A DNA stretch of 17,320 nt from JBHELQ01 sp046262995 (GTDB lineage Bacteria; Actinomycetota; Thermoleophilia; Solirubrobacterales; Thermoleophilaceae): the NCBI GenBank assembly GCA_046262995.1, contig JBHELQ010000022.1:1-17320 (forward strand), given 5' to 3'. A model generated the notes under the pieces. The model did no database searches. It had not been told where the DNA came from and was given only the letters and a program-made list of their open reading frames with translations. This document shows positions 5,946-13,388 of the stretch, one piece after another (position 1 is the first letter of the stretch; every line of letters starts with the position of its first letter). The translations under genes were made by a program, and so were the position numbers.

Positions 5946-8900
5946 TCAGGCGACCCTGGCAGCGCCGTGAAGCGCTCCCAGCTCGGCCAGGCAGGCGCTG
6001 TCGGCGGACACCCTGTAACCATCGCCCAGGAGCAGCTTGCGCTCGCCGACGGCGAGCAGCAGCTCGTGCCCTCCGGGGTGGTGCCCGACGATCTCCTTGA
6101 GCTCCTCGAGGAAGGAGTCCGGCACGCCGCGACTGACGTGGAGGACGAGCCGCCGGGAGACGTTCGCGGGCGCCGACTCCGCGCTCGCCCGGGCCTGGGC
6201 GACCTCCTCGGGGCTGGGCTCGAACGGCTCCACCTCCTGGGCGACCAGCTTCGTCTCTCCCTGCTCCTTGTGGTCGACCCGGCCGCGCACGACGACGATC
6301 CGGTCGGCGTCGACCTGGTCGGCGTTCTGCGCGTAGGCCGAGTTGAAGACGAGCATCTCGACCTGGCCCTCGAGGTCGTCGAGCGTGGCGAACATCATCG
6401 GGTCGCCCTTCTTGGTGCGGATGCGCTTGCACTCGGCGATCATCCCCCCGACCGTGACCCAATCGCCGTCGCGCTTGTCGCGTAGCTCGGACAGCGTGCA
6501 GTCGACACGCGCCCGCAGCGCCGGGCGCACCTCCTTCAGCGGGTGGCTCGAGAGGAACAGGCCGAGCGTCTCCTTCTCCCACCCGTTCAGCTGGGCCCGC
6601 TCGTCGGGGAGCGCCGGCACGGGAAGCTCCGGATGCGCCTGCGAAGCCGCTCCGGCGCTCGCCTGGTCGAAAAAGGACCCCTGCCCCATCTGCGCGTCCT
6701 GCTGCGCCTTGTGGCCCGCCCCCTGCGCCTGCGCCAGCACCTGCAGCATGCCGCTGCGGCTGGCGCCGGTCGAGTCGAGCGCGCCGCACTTGACGAGCGA
6801 CTCGATCGCCTTGCGGTTGACCGCCCGGCAGTCGACCCGGCGGCAGAAGTCCCACAGCGAGCGGAACGGGCCGTCTTCCTCGCGCGCCCGCACGATGGCC
6901 TCCACCGCCTGCGCGCCCACGTTCTTGACGGCGTCGAGCCCGAAGCGGATGTTGCCCGCCACCACCTTGAAGTCGTGCCCGGACTCGTTGACGTCCGGCG
7001 GCAGCACCTCGATCCCCATCTCCTCGCAGCGCGAGACGAAGAAGGGCACCTTGTCCTTGGTCGACATGACCGACGAGATCAGCGCGGCCATGTACTCGGC
7101 GGGGTAGTTGGCCTTGAGCCAGGCCGTGCGGTAGGTGATCAGCGCGTAGCAGGCCGCGTGCGAGCGGTTGAAGGAGTAGTCCGCGGCGGCCTCGTTGACC
7201 GCCCACAGCTCCTTGGTCACGCGCTCGTCAGTGCCCGTTCCGCGCGCGCCCTCGAAGAAGCGGTCGCGCAGCGCGGCCATCTTGTCGCGCAGCTTCTTGC
7301 CGATCGCCTTGCGCAGGTCGTCCGCCTCGGGCCCGGAGAAGCCGGCGATCGACTTCGCGATCTCCATCGACTGCTCCTGGAACAGGATCACCCCGTAGCT
7401 CGACTCCGTGATCGAGCGCAGCCGCTCGTCGATGTACTGGATCGCCTCCGGGTTGCGCTTGTTGCGCGCGTACGTGTCGATGTAGCGCATGGCGCCCGGG
7501 CGGTAGAGGGCGACGAGCGCGACCAGGTCGTTGAACTCTGTCGGGCGGACCTTGCGCAGCGCCTCGCGCATGCCGTCGGACTCGAACTGGAACACGCCGA
7601 CGGAATCGCCGCGCGCGAGCATCTCGTAGGTCCGCTCGTCGTCGAGGGGCAGTCCCGCCATGTCCGGGCGATCGCCGCTCGACTGCTCGATGATGTCGAG
7701 CGCGGCCTCGATCACGTCGAGGTTGCGCAACCCCAGGAAGTCCATCTTCAGCAGGCCGATCTCCTCGATCGGGCCCATCGAGTACTGGGTGACGACACGG
7801 TCCTCCGCCAGCTGCACCGGCACCAGCTCGGTCAGCGGGCGGTCGGCGATCACGACCGCCGCGGCGTGGATCGAGTTGTTGCGCACGATCCCCTCCAGCC
7901 CCTTCGCCGTGTCGATCACCCGTCGGGCGTCGCCGTCCTCGTCGTAGACGCGGCGCAGCTCGGGCTCCTCCTTCAGATACTCGTCGAAGGTCTTCGAACG
8001 GCCCATCACGGGCTCGGGGATCAGCTTGGCGATGCGGTCGCCTGTGCCGTAGTCGAGGCCCAGGACGCGGGCGGCATCGCGCGTGGCCGCGCGCGGCAGC
8101 ATGCGGCCGAACGTGATGATCTGGGCGACTGAGTCGCGTCCGTACTTGTCGGCCACGTACTGGATCACCCGGTCGCGCCCCTTCACCGAGAAGTCGATGT
8201 CGATGTCCGGCATCGACACGCGCGCCGCGTTCAGGAAGCGCTCGAACAGCAGGCCATAGGCGAGCGGGTCGACGTCGGTGATGGCGAGCGCGAAGGAGAC
8301 GATCGACCCGGCCGCCGAGCCGCGTCCGGGCCCGACGGCGATGCCGCTGTCCTTGGCGAACTTGACGAAGTCCCAGACGATCAGGAAGTAGGAGCTGAAG
8401 CCCATGCGCTCGATCACGGCCAGCTCCTGCTCGAGCCGCTCCCTGGCCTCGGCCGGCGGCGGATCGCCGTAGCGGCGCCGGAGCCCCTCTTCGGCCAGGC
8501 GGCGCAGGTAGACGGCCTCCTCCTGGCCCTCTGGCGTCGGGAAGCTCGGCAGGAGCAGCTTGCCGAGCTCGAGCTCGACATGGCAGCGCTCGGCGACCTC
8601 GAGCGTCGAGGCGACGGCCTCCGGCCACGGCGAGAACGCCTCCGCCATCTCGGCGGAGTCCTTCAGGAAGAACTCGTTGGTGTCGAAGCTCAGCTTGGGC
8701 TGGGCGACGGTGCTCTTGGTCTGCACGCACAGGAGCGCCCTGTGGTGGTCGTAGTCCTCACGGCGCAGATAGTGGACGTCGGCAGTCGCCACGAGCGGCC
8801 GGCCCAGCTCCCCGGCGATACGCACGATGCCCTCGTTCGCCCTGTCCTGTTCGGCGATCCCGTTGCGCTGGAGCTCGAAGTAGACGTCCTCCTGACCGAA

Positions 8901-9386
8901 GACCTGGACCAGGTCGTCCGCGTGGGCGCGAGCCTCGGCCGGGTTGCCGTCCACGAGCCGCCGGCAGAAGCGCGACTGGAGGCAGCCGCTGAGCGCGATC
9001 ACCCCGTCGGAGTGCCGGGAGAGCAGCTCCAGGTCCACGTTCGCCTTGCCGCGCCGAAAGCCCTCGAGGTAGCCGGCGGAGCTGAGCTTGACCAGGTTGC
9101 GGAAGCCCTGGTCACTGGACGCGAGCAGCGTCAGGTGGTTGCGCTCGTAGCGGACGGCGTCGGTCTTGCGGTCGTCCACGAGGTAGGCCTCGAGGCCGAT
9201 GATCGGCTTGACGCCGTGCTTACGGCAGGCCTTGTAGTGCTCGACGGCGCCGTTCATGACGCCGTGGTCCGTCAGGCCGAGGGCCGGCTGGTCGAAGGCG
9301 GCGGCACGCTCGGCCAGCGCATCCAGGCGGCAGGCGCCGTCCAGCAGCGAGTACTCCGAGTGCACGTGGAGGTGGACGCAGCTCAT
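5946..9386 (-). CDS. dnaE: DNA polymerase III alpha subunit, DnaE1 type with intact PHP domain
   Basis: The 1146-residue product is the replicative polymerase. The N-terminal PHP domain keeps all nine metal ligands expected for an active 3'-5' proofreading centre: H7, H9, D16, H41, E66, H84, C135, D203 and H205 (for example HLHVHSEYSLLDG and LTDHGVMNG). Mycobacterial DnaE1 proofreads this way. The palm has GPGRGSAAGS (352-361) and PDIDIDF (393-399) with catalytic D394 and D396; a further conserved aspartate is in LLKMDFLGLRNLD. A QGSFF pentapeptide at 902-906 fits the internal beta-clamp-binding motif, and an OB-fold begins near residue 973 (WVTVGGMIAECKRIRTKKGD). Start: ATG at 9386, directly before the PHP strand; 96 further upstream residues in frame are antisense to the neighbouring gene and non-homologous. 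The gene diverges from the SPW-like gene. Confidence 0.97.
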   Translation of the reverse strand: MSCVHLHVHSEYSLLDGACRLDALAERAAAFDQPALGLTDHGVMNGAVEHYKACRKHGVKPIIGLEAYLVDDRKTDAVRYERNHLTLLASSDQGFRNLVKLSSAGYLEGFRRGKANVDLELLSRHSDGVIALSGCLQSRFCRRLVDGNPAEARAHADDLVQVFGQEDVYFELQRNGIAEQDRANEGIVRIAGELGRPLVATADVHYLRREDYDHHRALLCVQTKSTVAQPKLSFDTNEFFLKDSAEMAEAFSPWPEAVASTLEVAERCHVELELGKLLLPSFPTPEGQEEAVYLRRLAEEGLRRRYGDPPPAEARERLEQELAVIERMGFSSYFLIVWDFVKFAKDSGIAVGPGRGSAAGSIVSFALAITDVDPLAYGLLFERFLNAARVSMPDIDIDFSVKGRDRVIQYVADKYGRDSVAQIITFGRMLPRAATRDAARVLGLDYGTGDRIAKLIPEPVMGRSKTFDEYLKEEPELRRVYDEDGDARRVIDTAKGLEGIVRNNSIHAAAVVIADRPLTELVPVQLAEDRVVTQYSMGPIEEIGLLKMDFLGLRNLDVIEAALDIIEQSSGDRPDMAGLPLDDERTYEMLARGDSVGVFQFESDGMREALRKVRPTEFNDLVALVALYRPGAMRYIDTYARNKRNPEAIQYIDERLRSITESSYGVILFQEQSMEIAKSIAGFSGPEADDLRKAIGKKLRDKMAALRDRFFEGARGTGTDERVTKELWAVNEAAADYSFNRSHAACYALITYRTAWLKANYPAEYMAALISSVMSTKDKVPFFVSRCEEMGIEVLPPDVNESGHDFKVVAGNIRFGLDAVKNVGAQAVEAIVRAREEDGPFRSLWDFCRRVDCRAVNRKAIESLVKCGALDSTGASRSGMLQVLAQAQGAGHKAQQDAQMGQGSFFDQASAGAASQAHPELPVPALPDERAQLNGWEKETLGLFLSSHPLKEVRPALRARVDCTLSELRDKRDGDWVTVGGMIAECKRIRTKKGDPMMFATLDDLEGQVEMLVFNSAYAQNADQVDADRIVVVRGRVDHKEQGETKLVAQEVEPFEPSPEEVAQARASAESAPANVSRRLVLHVSRGVPDSFLEELKEIVGHHPGGHELLLAVGERKLLLGDGYRVSADSACLAELGALHGAARVA

Positions 9387-9397
9387 GCCCCGGGGCG

Positions 9398-9403
9398 AGT
9401 GTA
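9398..9403 (-). promoter_or_regulatory. Putative -10 element for dnaE
   Basis: Reverse-strand TACACT (TANNNT) lies 11 nt before the dnaE ATG at 9386, which would leave a leader of only a few bases. The sequence in between is CGCCCCGGGGC, with no Shine-Dalgarno. No convincing -35 is seen. Confidence 0.4.
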
Positions 9404-9449
9404 CGGTCGGGTGACGACGGCTCGGGACGCGTTCCGCGCTCGTTGCGGG

Positions 9450-9455
9450 TATAAG
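9450..9455 (+). promoter_or_regulatory. Putative -10 element for the SPW-like gene (leaderless)
   Basis: TATAAG, one base from the TATAAT consensus, stands out in very GC-rich DNA and lies 7 nt before the ATG at 9463, so transcription would begin at the start codon. The last position is G rather than T. No -35 or Shine-Dalgarno is seen. Confidence 0.45.
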
Positions 9456-9462
9456 GCAGCCC

Positions 9463-9855
9463 ATGCTCAGAGACGGACCGATCCCCCGCTTCGCCCACGG
9501 TCTGATCGAGTACGTCGCCGGGGCGCTCTTGGTCGTGGCCCCCTTCCTGCTCGGGTTCGACTCCGGGGCGGCGATCGCGGCGTCGATCGTGATCGGAGTG
9601 CTCGTGATCCTGGTCGCGGCGGCCACGGAGGGCCCGACGAGCCTCGTGGACTCGCTCCAGATCCAGCTGCACATCGCGCTGGACTACGTCCTGGGAGCCT
9701 TCCTGGTGGCCTCCCCGTTCCTGTTCGGCTTCTCCGACGAGAGCACGCCGACCGCGTTCTTCATCGCGATCGGGGTGGTGCACCTGCTGGTCACGCTCGG
9801 CACCCGCTTCCTGCCGCGCAGGGAGCGGGAGTCCTCACGCTCCGAAGCCGGCTAG
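9463..9855 (+). CDS. Four-helix membrane protein with an internal duplication, SPW-repeat-like
   Basis: The 130-residue protein has four hydrophobic segments (about residues 14-32, 37-55, 72-90 and 97-114). It is two copies of one unit. H12 opens IEYVAGALLVVAPFLLGF (15-32) and H70 opens LDYVLGAFLVASPFLFGF (73-90); the two share Y-V-x-G-A-x-L-V-x-x-P-F-L-x-G-F. Each is followed by a second helix containing IGV. This is the layout of SPW-repeat proteins, although the tryptophan of the S-P-W signature is phenylalanine in both units. Members are membrane proteins of unknown function. The C-terminus is a charged tail (RRERESSRSEAG). It diverges from dnaE across 76 bp and converges on the small argG-coupled gene, with both stop codons in one CTAG. 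Confidence 0.77.
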   Translation: MLRDGPIPRFAHGLIEYVAGALLVVAPFLLGFDSGAAIAASIVIGVLVILVAAATEGPTSLVDSLQIQLHIALDYVLGAFLVASPFLFGFSDESTPTAFFIAIGVVHLLVTLGTRFLPRRERESSRSEAG

Positions 9856-10022
9856 TCGCTGCTGCTCGTGGCCCGGGCGGCGAGCACGCCGCCCACCAGC
9901 ACCAGCGCCACCACGCCGGCTGCGCCGAGCTTGGCGCGGTTCTGCGCGATCTTGCGCTTGGCCACGCGGCTGGCGACCTGCCAGACCGCCCAGCCGAGGA
10001 CCGTGTATCCGCGAGTGGTCAT
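9852..10022 (-). CDS. Small 56-residue single-pass membrane protein coupled to argG
   Basis: On the reverse strand an ATG at 10022 opens 56 codons ending in TAG at 9852-9854. The product begins MTTRGYTVLGWAVWQVASRV, continues with a basic stretch AKRKIAQNRAKLG and has one hydrophobic segment (about residues 33-49, GAAGVVALVLVGGVLAA) before a short polar tail. Its ATG overlaps the argG TGA by four bases (ATGA), and GGAGG lies a few bases upstream within argG, so translational coupling is likely. The basic stretch before the helix predicts that the N-terminus stays in the cytoplasm. No function is known to me. The strong ribosome binding site, coupling and sensible membrane topology argue that this is a real gene even though it is very short. 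Confidence 0.72.
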   Translation of the reverse strand: MTTRGYTVLGWAVWQVASRVAKRKIAQNRAKLGAAGVVALVLVGGVLAARATSSSD

Positions 10023-11290
10023 GTCCCTCCCTTTCCCGGGTTCCGGATTCGGTACGCCATCCGCGACTGGAGCGACCAGAGCTCGATGAATCCAGGGCTG
10101 GCCTGCTGCGAGAACAGGCCCCCCGAGCCGCCGAACCCGGCCAGCTCCGCGTCGTACAGGGCGTTGGGCGACTGCCGCGCGACCGGCCGCGCGCTGCCCT
10201 TGTAGAGCCGCAGGGTCACGCTGCCCGTGACCTGCTCGTTCACCGAGTCCATCAGTGCGTTCAAATCGCCGAGCAGCGGCTCGACCCAGAGCCCCGCGTA
10301 TACGAGGAAGGCCCAGTGGTCGTCCAGCTGCGGCTTGAAGGTGTTCTGGTGGATCGTCCCGACCAGCTTCTCGAGCTCCTTGTGCGCCGTCAGGATCAGC
10401 TCTGCGGCCGGCACCTCGTAGAGGTCGCGCACCTTCAGGCCGACGATGCGGTCCTCGACGTGGTCGACGATCCCCACGCCGTGCCGGGCGCCCAGCTCCG
10501 CCGCCCCCGCCAGCAGCTCGACCAGGCCCAGTCGCTCGCCGTTCAGCGCCACCGGACAGCCGCGCTCGAACTCGACCGCCACGTCCTCCGGCTCGTCGGG
10601 CGCCTCGCGCGGGTCCGTGACCAGGTCGAAGACGTCGTCGCGGGGCGGCTCCGAGAGGTCCTCTATCGGGCCGCCCTCGCTGGAACGCCCCCAGAGATTG
10701 TCGTCGATCGAGTACGGCGGGGACTCCGTTCCGCCCTTCACGGGGATGCCGTGCTCGCGCGCGTAGGCGATCTCCTCCTCGCGCCCCATCTGCCAGCTCC
10801 GGACTGGAGCGATGACCTTCATCTCGGGGTCGAGCGCCGCGACCGTCGCCTCGATCCGCACCTGGTCGTTGCCCTTGCCGGTGCAGCCGTGGGCGATCGT
10901 GTCGCAGCCCGACTCACGCGCCTTCGCGACCGCGATCTTCGCCAGGAGCGGCCGCCCGAGCGCCGTGAACAGCGGGTAGCCGCCGCCATAGAGGGCGTTG
11001 GCCTTGATCGCCGGCAGGACGTAGTCGTGGGCGAACTCCTCACGGGCGTCGACCACGTGGCAGTCGAGCGCGCCGAGCTGGAGCGCCTTGCCCTTCACGA
11101 CCTCGAAGTCCTCGCCGGGCTGGCCCAGGTCGACGGTCAGGGCCACCACCTCGGCCTCGTACTCGTCCTGGATCCACTTGAGCATCACGCTCGTGTCGAG
11201 GCCGCCCGAGTAGAGCAGCAGCACCCGTCCGACCTCGCCGGCCTCGGCTTCGTAGGAGGCGGTCTTGGGCGCGCGGCGCTGGTCCGTCAT
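10019..11290 (-). CDS. argG: Argininosuccinate synthase
   Basis: The enzyme joins citrulline and aspartate with ATP in the penultimate step of arginine synthesis, in the cytoplasm. The 423-residue product has the ATP-pyrophosphatase P-loop YSGGLDTS at 27-34, the citrulline/aspartate-binding block HGCTGKGNDQVR, and ESPPYSIDDNLWGRS. The length is slightly above the usual 395-410, mostly because of an N-terminal extension of about 20 residues (MTDQRRAPKTASYEAEAGEV) before the first strand. Start: ATG at 11290, with TAGGGT 9 nt upstream and no Shine-Dalgarno, suggesting its own leaderless transcript. argD lies 110 bp upstream, with a 50-bp dyad between them. Downstream a small membrane gene overlaps the argG stop, where argH is often found in other actinobacteria. 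Confidence 0.97.
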   Translation of the reverse strand: MTDQRRAPKTASYEAEAGEVGRVLLLYSGGLDTSVMLKWIQDEYEAEVVALTVDLGQPGEDFEVVKGKALQLGALDCHVVDAREEFAHDYVLPAIKANALYGGGYPLFTALGRPLLAKIAVAKARESGCDTIAHGCTGKGNDQVRIEATVAALDPEMKVIAPVRSWQMGREEEIAYAREHGIPVKGGTESPPYSIDDNLWGRSSEGGPIEDLSEPPRDDVFDLVTDPREAPDEPEDVAVEFERGCPVALNGERLGLVELLAGAAELGARHGVGIVDHVEDRIVGLKVRDLYEVPAAELILTAHKELEKLVGTIHQNTFKPQLDDHWAFLVYAGLWVEPLLGDLNALMDSVNEQVTGSVTLRLYKGSARPVARQSPNALYDAELAGFGGSGGLFSQQASPGFIELWSLQSRMAYRIRNPGKGGT

Positions 11291-11299
11291 CGCGGCGGC

Positions 11300-11305
11300 A
11301 CCCTA
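11300..11305 (-). promoter_or_regulatory. Putative -10 element for argG (leaderless)
   Basis: Reverse-strand TAGGGT (TANNNT) precedes the argG ATG by 9 nt, and the intervening GCCGCCGCG contains no Shine-Dalgarno. This would make argG an independent transcription unit, starting about 30 bp after the upstream dyad ends. Confidence 0.42.
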
Positions 11306-11333
11306 GCTGCCCCGCGCCCAGGCGCCATGGGTC

Positions 11334-11383
11334 GTTCTGTGGACGGTTGTGGGGTCTATGGACCCCGAATGCGTCCACAGAAC
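11334..11383. repeat. Perfectly centred 50-bp dyad between argD and argG; terminator or operator candidate
   Basis: GTTCTGTGGACG (11334-11345) is the exact inverse complement of CGTCCACAGAAC (11372-11383). On the same centre GGGGTC (11351-11356) pairs with GACCCC (11361-11366) around the loop TATG. A symmetric 5x5 unpaired bubble (GTTGT against GAATG) separates the stems. It begins 17 nt past the argD stop in transcription order and ends before the proposed argG promoter. The position best fits an argD terminator without a T-run, but a protein-binding site upstream of the argG promoter is also possible. Confidence 0.72.
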
Positions 11384-11400
11384 TGTTCGGAGCACCGCTC

Positions 11401-12546
11401 TCACAGCGCAGCGCCGATCCGGCGGAGCGCCTCGTCGATCTCGTCGCTCGAGACGGTCAGTGGCGGAAGCAGCCGCAACGTGTCCGGCCCGGTGGCGTGG
11501 GTCACCAGCCGCTGCTCGAGCAGCAAGCGGCGCATTAGCTCCGGGCCGTCCTCAGCCGGGAAGGCGAGCATCAGCCCGCGACCGCGCACGTCCAGCCCCA
11601 GCTCGCGCAGCCCGGTGCCCAGCCGCTCGCCCTTCTCGCGCACCTGGGCCAGGAACGCCGGATCGTCCACCACGTCGAGCACCGCGTTGGCCGCCGCGCA
11701 GGCAACGGGGCCGCCGGCGAAGGTCGAGCCGTGATCCCCTGGCTGAAGCAGGTCCGCGAACGCAGGAGCTGCCACGCACGCGCCGATCGGAACACCACCA
11801 CCCAGGCCCTTCGCGGAGGTCATCACGTCCGGCCGCACCCCCGCGCCCTGCCACGCCCACAGCGAGCCCGTGCGGCCCATCCCGCACTGCACCTCGTCGA
11901 AGATCAGCAGGGCTCCGTGCTCGTCGCAGCTCTCGCGGGCGGCCCGCAGGAGCTCGTCGGAGAGGGGGTGGATGCCCGACTCCCCCTGGATCGGCTCCAG
12001 CATCACGGCGGCGGTCGAATCGTCGATGGCAGCCCGCAGGGCGTCCGAGTCGTCCCGCGGGACGACGGTGAAGCCGGGCACGAGCGGGGCGAACGGGGCC
12101 TGCTTGGCCTCCTGCGGGGTGGCCGAGAGCGCGCCCATCGTGCGGCCGTGGAAGCCGCCCTCCGAGACGACGAAGCCGCCGCCCTGGCGCCGCCGGCGCG
12201 CGAGCTTGAGCGCGCACTCGCTCGCCTCCGCTCCCGAGTTGCAGAAGAAGACCTTGCCGCCCAGCGAGCTGTCGGCCAAGCGCTTGGCCAGCCGCATCGC
12301 CGGCTCCGTGTAGAAGAGGTTGCCGGTGTGCATGAGCCGGCCGGATTGCTCGCGCACCGCTTCGACGACGGTCGGAGGGCAGTGCCCCAGCTGAGTCACC
12401 GAGATTCCACAGAGGAAGTCCAGGTATTCGTTCCCCTCGTCGTCCCATAGCCGCGTGCCCTCGCCCCGCACGAACTCGACCGGATTGCGGGCGTAGGTGC
12501 CCATCACGGCTTCCTGCTCCAGCGCCTGGAGCTCCGCTACGGACAC
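11401..12546 (-). CDS. argD: Acetylornithine aminotransferase
   Basis: This PLP enzyme transfers an amino group from glutamate to N-acetylglutamate semialdehyde to give N-acetylornithine. The 381-residue product shows NSGAEASE (103-110), which contributes to the cofactor phosphate site, GFHGRTMGALS (131-141), the cofactor aspartate in IFDEVQCGMGRTG (D217), and the PLP-binding lysine K246 in TSAKGLGGGVPIG. Two starts are possible. The GTG at 12546 overlaps argB by 10 bp and keeps ELQALEQEAVMGTYAR, which resembles the usual N-terminus. The ATG at 12504 has AGGA at good spacing but would remove 14 residues. I prefer the GTG because of that conserved helix. It is the last gene of the tightly overlapping run, and argF, which often follows in actinobacteria, is absent. 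Confidence 0.96.
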   Translation of the reverse strand: MSVAELQALEQEAVMGTYARNPVEFVRGEGTRLWDDEGNEYLDFLCGISVTQLGHCPPTVVEAVREQSGRLMHTGNLFYTEPAMRLAKRLADSSLGGKVFFCNSGAEASECALKLARRRRQGGGFVVSEGGFHGRTMGALSATPQEAKQAPFAPLVPGFTVVPRDDSDALRAAIDDSTAAVMLEPIQGESGIHPLSDELLRAARESCDEHGALLIFDEVQCGMGRTGSLWAWQGAGVRPDVMTSAKGLGGGVPIGACVAAPAFADLLQPGDHGSTFAGGPVACAAANAVLDVVDDPAFLAQVREKGERLGTGLRELGLDVRGRGLMLAFPAEDGPELMRRLLLEQRLVTHATGPDTLRLLPPLTVSSDEIDEALRRIGAAL

Positions 12547-13388
12547 AGCTTCGTCCCGATGCCCTGGTCGGTGAACAGCTCGAGCAACAGCGAGTGCGGC
12601 ACCCGCCCGTCGACGATGTGGGCCGCCTCCACCCCGCCCTCGAGCGCCGCGACGCAGGCCTCGAGCTTCGGCCGCATCCCGCCGGTGACCTCGGGCAGGC
12701 GCTGCCGGACCTCCTCCACCGTGGCCTGCGAGATGCGGCTGTCGGGATCCTCCGGGTCCGCCCGCCAACCCTCCACGTCCGTCAGGAACAGCGCCTTGAA
12801 GGCCCCCAGCGCCTGCGCCACCGCGCTGGCCGCGGCATCGGCGTTGACGTTGTAGGACTGGCCCTCCGCGTCGGCGCCCACGGACGCCACGACGGGCACG
12901 TAGTCCTCGGCGATGTGGTTCAGCACGTCCACGTCGACGTGCTCGATGTCGCCGACGAAGCCCACGTCGGTGGTGCCCGCCAGCCGCTTGCGCACGGTGA
13001 AGAGCAGCCCGTCGTCCCCGCAGAGGCCAACCGCCGGCTGTCCGTGGCGGTTGATCCGCAGCACGATGTCCTTGTTCTGCTTTCCGACCAGCACCATCTT
13101 CGCCACCTCGACGGTGGCCTCGTCGGAGACGCGCAGGCCCTCGACGAAGCGCACCTCCATCCCCAGGCGCTCCATGTAGCGCGTGATGTCGGGGCCGCCG
13201 CCGTGGACCACCACCGGGTTCATGCCGACGTACTTGAGCAGCACCACGTCACGGGCGAACTCCTCCCGCAGCCGGGCGTCTGTCATGGCGGCGCCGCCGT
13301 ACTTGATGACCACGGTGCGGCCGCGGAACTCCCGCATGTACGGGAGGGCCTCGAGCAGGGTGGCGACGTCTCGCATCGGCTCGCTCAT
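12537..13388 (-). CDS. argB: Acetylglutamate kinase
   Basis: This amino-acid kinase phosphorylates N-acetylglutamate, the second step of arginine synthesis. The 283-residue product has K29 in VVIKYGGAAM, the glycine loop VVVHGGGPDI (60-69), R86 in VEGLRVSDE, and near the C-terminus the nucleotide-site block TGGMRPKLEA. It has about 20 residues before the first strand, predicted to form a helix (DVATLLEALPYMREFRG). In this family such an N-terminal helix is typical of hexameric, arginine-inhibited enzymes, so feedback inhibition by arginine is a reasonable inference; the short E. coli form lacks it. The ATG at 13388 overlaps the argJ stop by four bases and has GGAG 8 nt upstream. Confidence 0.97.
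   Translation of the reverse strand: MSEPMRDVATLLEALPYMREFRGRTVVIKYGGAAMTDARLREEFARDVVLLKYVGMNPVVVHGGGPDITRYMERLGMEVRFVEGLRVSDEATVEVAKMVLVGKQNKDIVLRINRHGQPAVGLCGDDGLLFTVRKRLAGTTDVGFVGDIEHVDVDVLNHIAEDYVPVVASVGADAEGQSYNVNADAAASAVAQALGAFKALFLTDVEGWRADPEDPDSRISQATVEEVRQRLPEVTGGMRPKLEACVAALEGGVEAAHIVDGRVPHSLLLELFTDQGIGTKLCP

Noticed and set aside
6543..8132. Long plus-strand open frame antisense to dnaE
   Set aside because: The opposite strand encodes a full-length DnaE with all catalytic motifs; the antisense translation has no fold-like pattern.
8580..10205. Plus-strand open frame across the dnaE N-terminus, the SPW-like gene and the argG end
   Set aside because: It crosses three well-supported genes out of frame and has no domain signature.
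11334..11383. Inverted DnaA boxes or an origin
   Set aside because: The arms contain CGTCCACA, which resembles the DnaA box TTGTCCACA at 7 of 9 positions, but there are only two, they are explained by the dyad itself, and no AT-rich unwinding region or origin genes are nearby.
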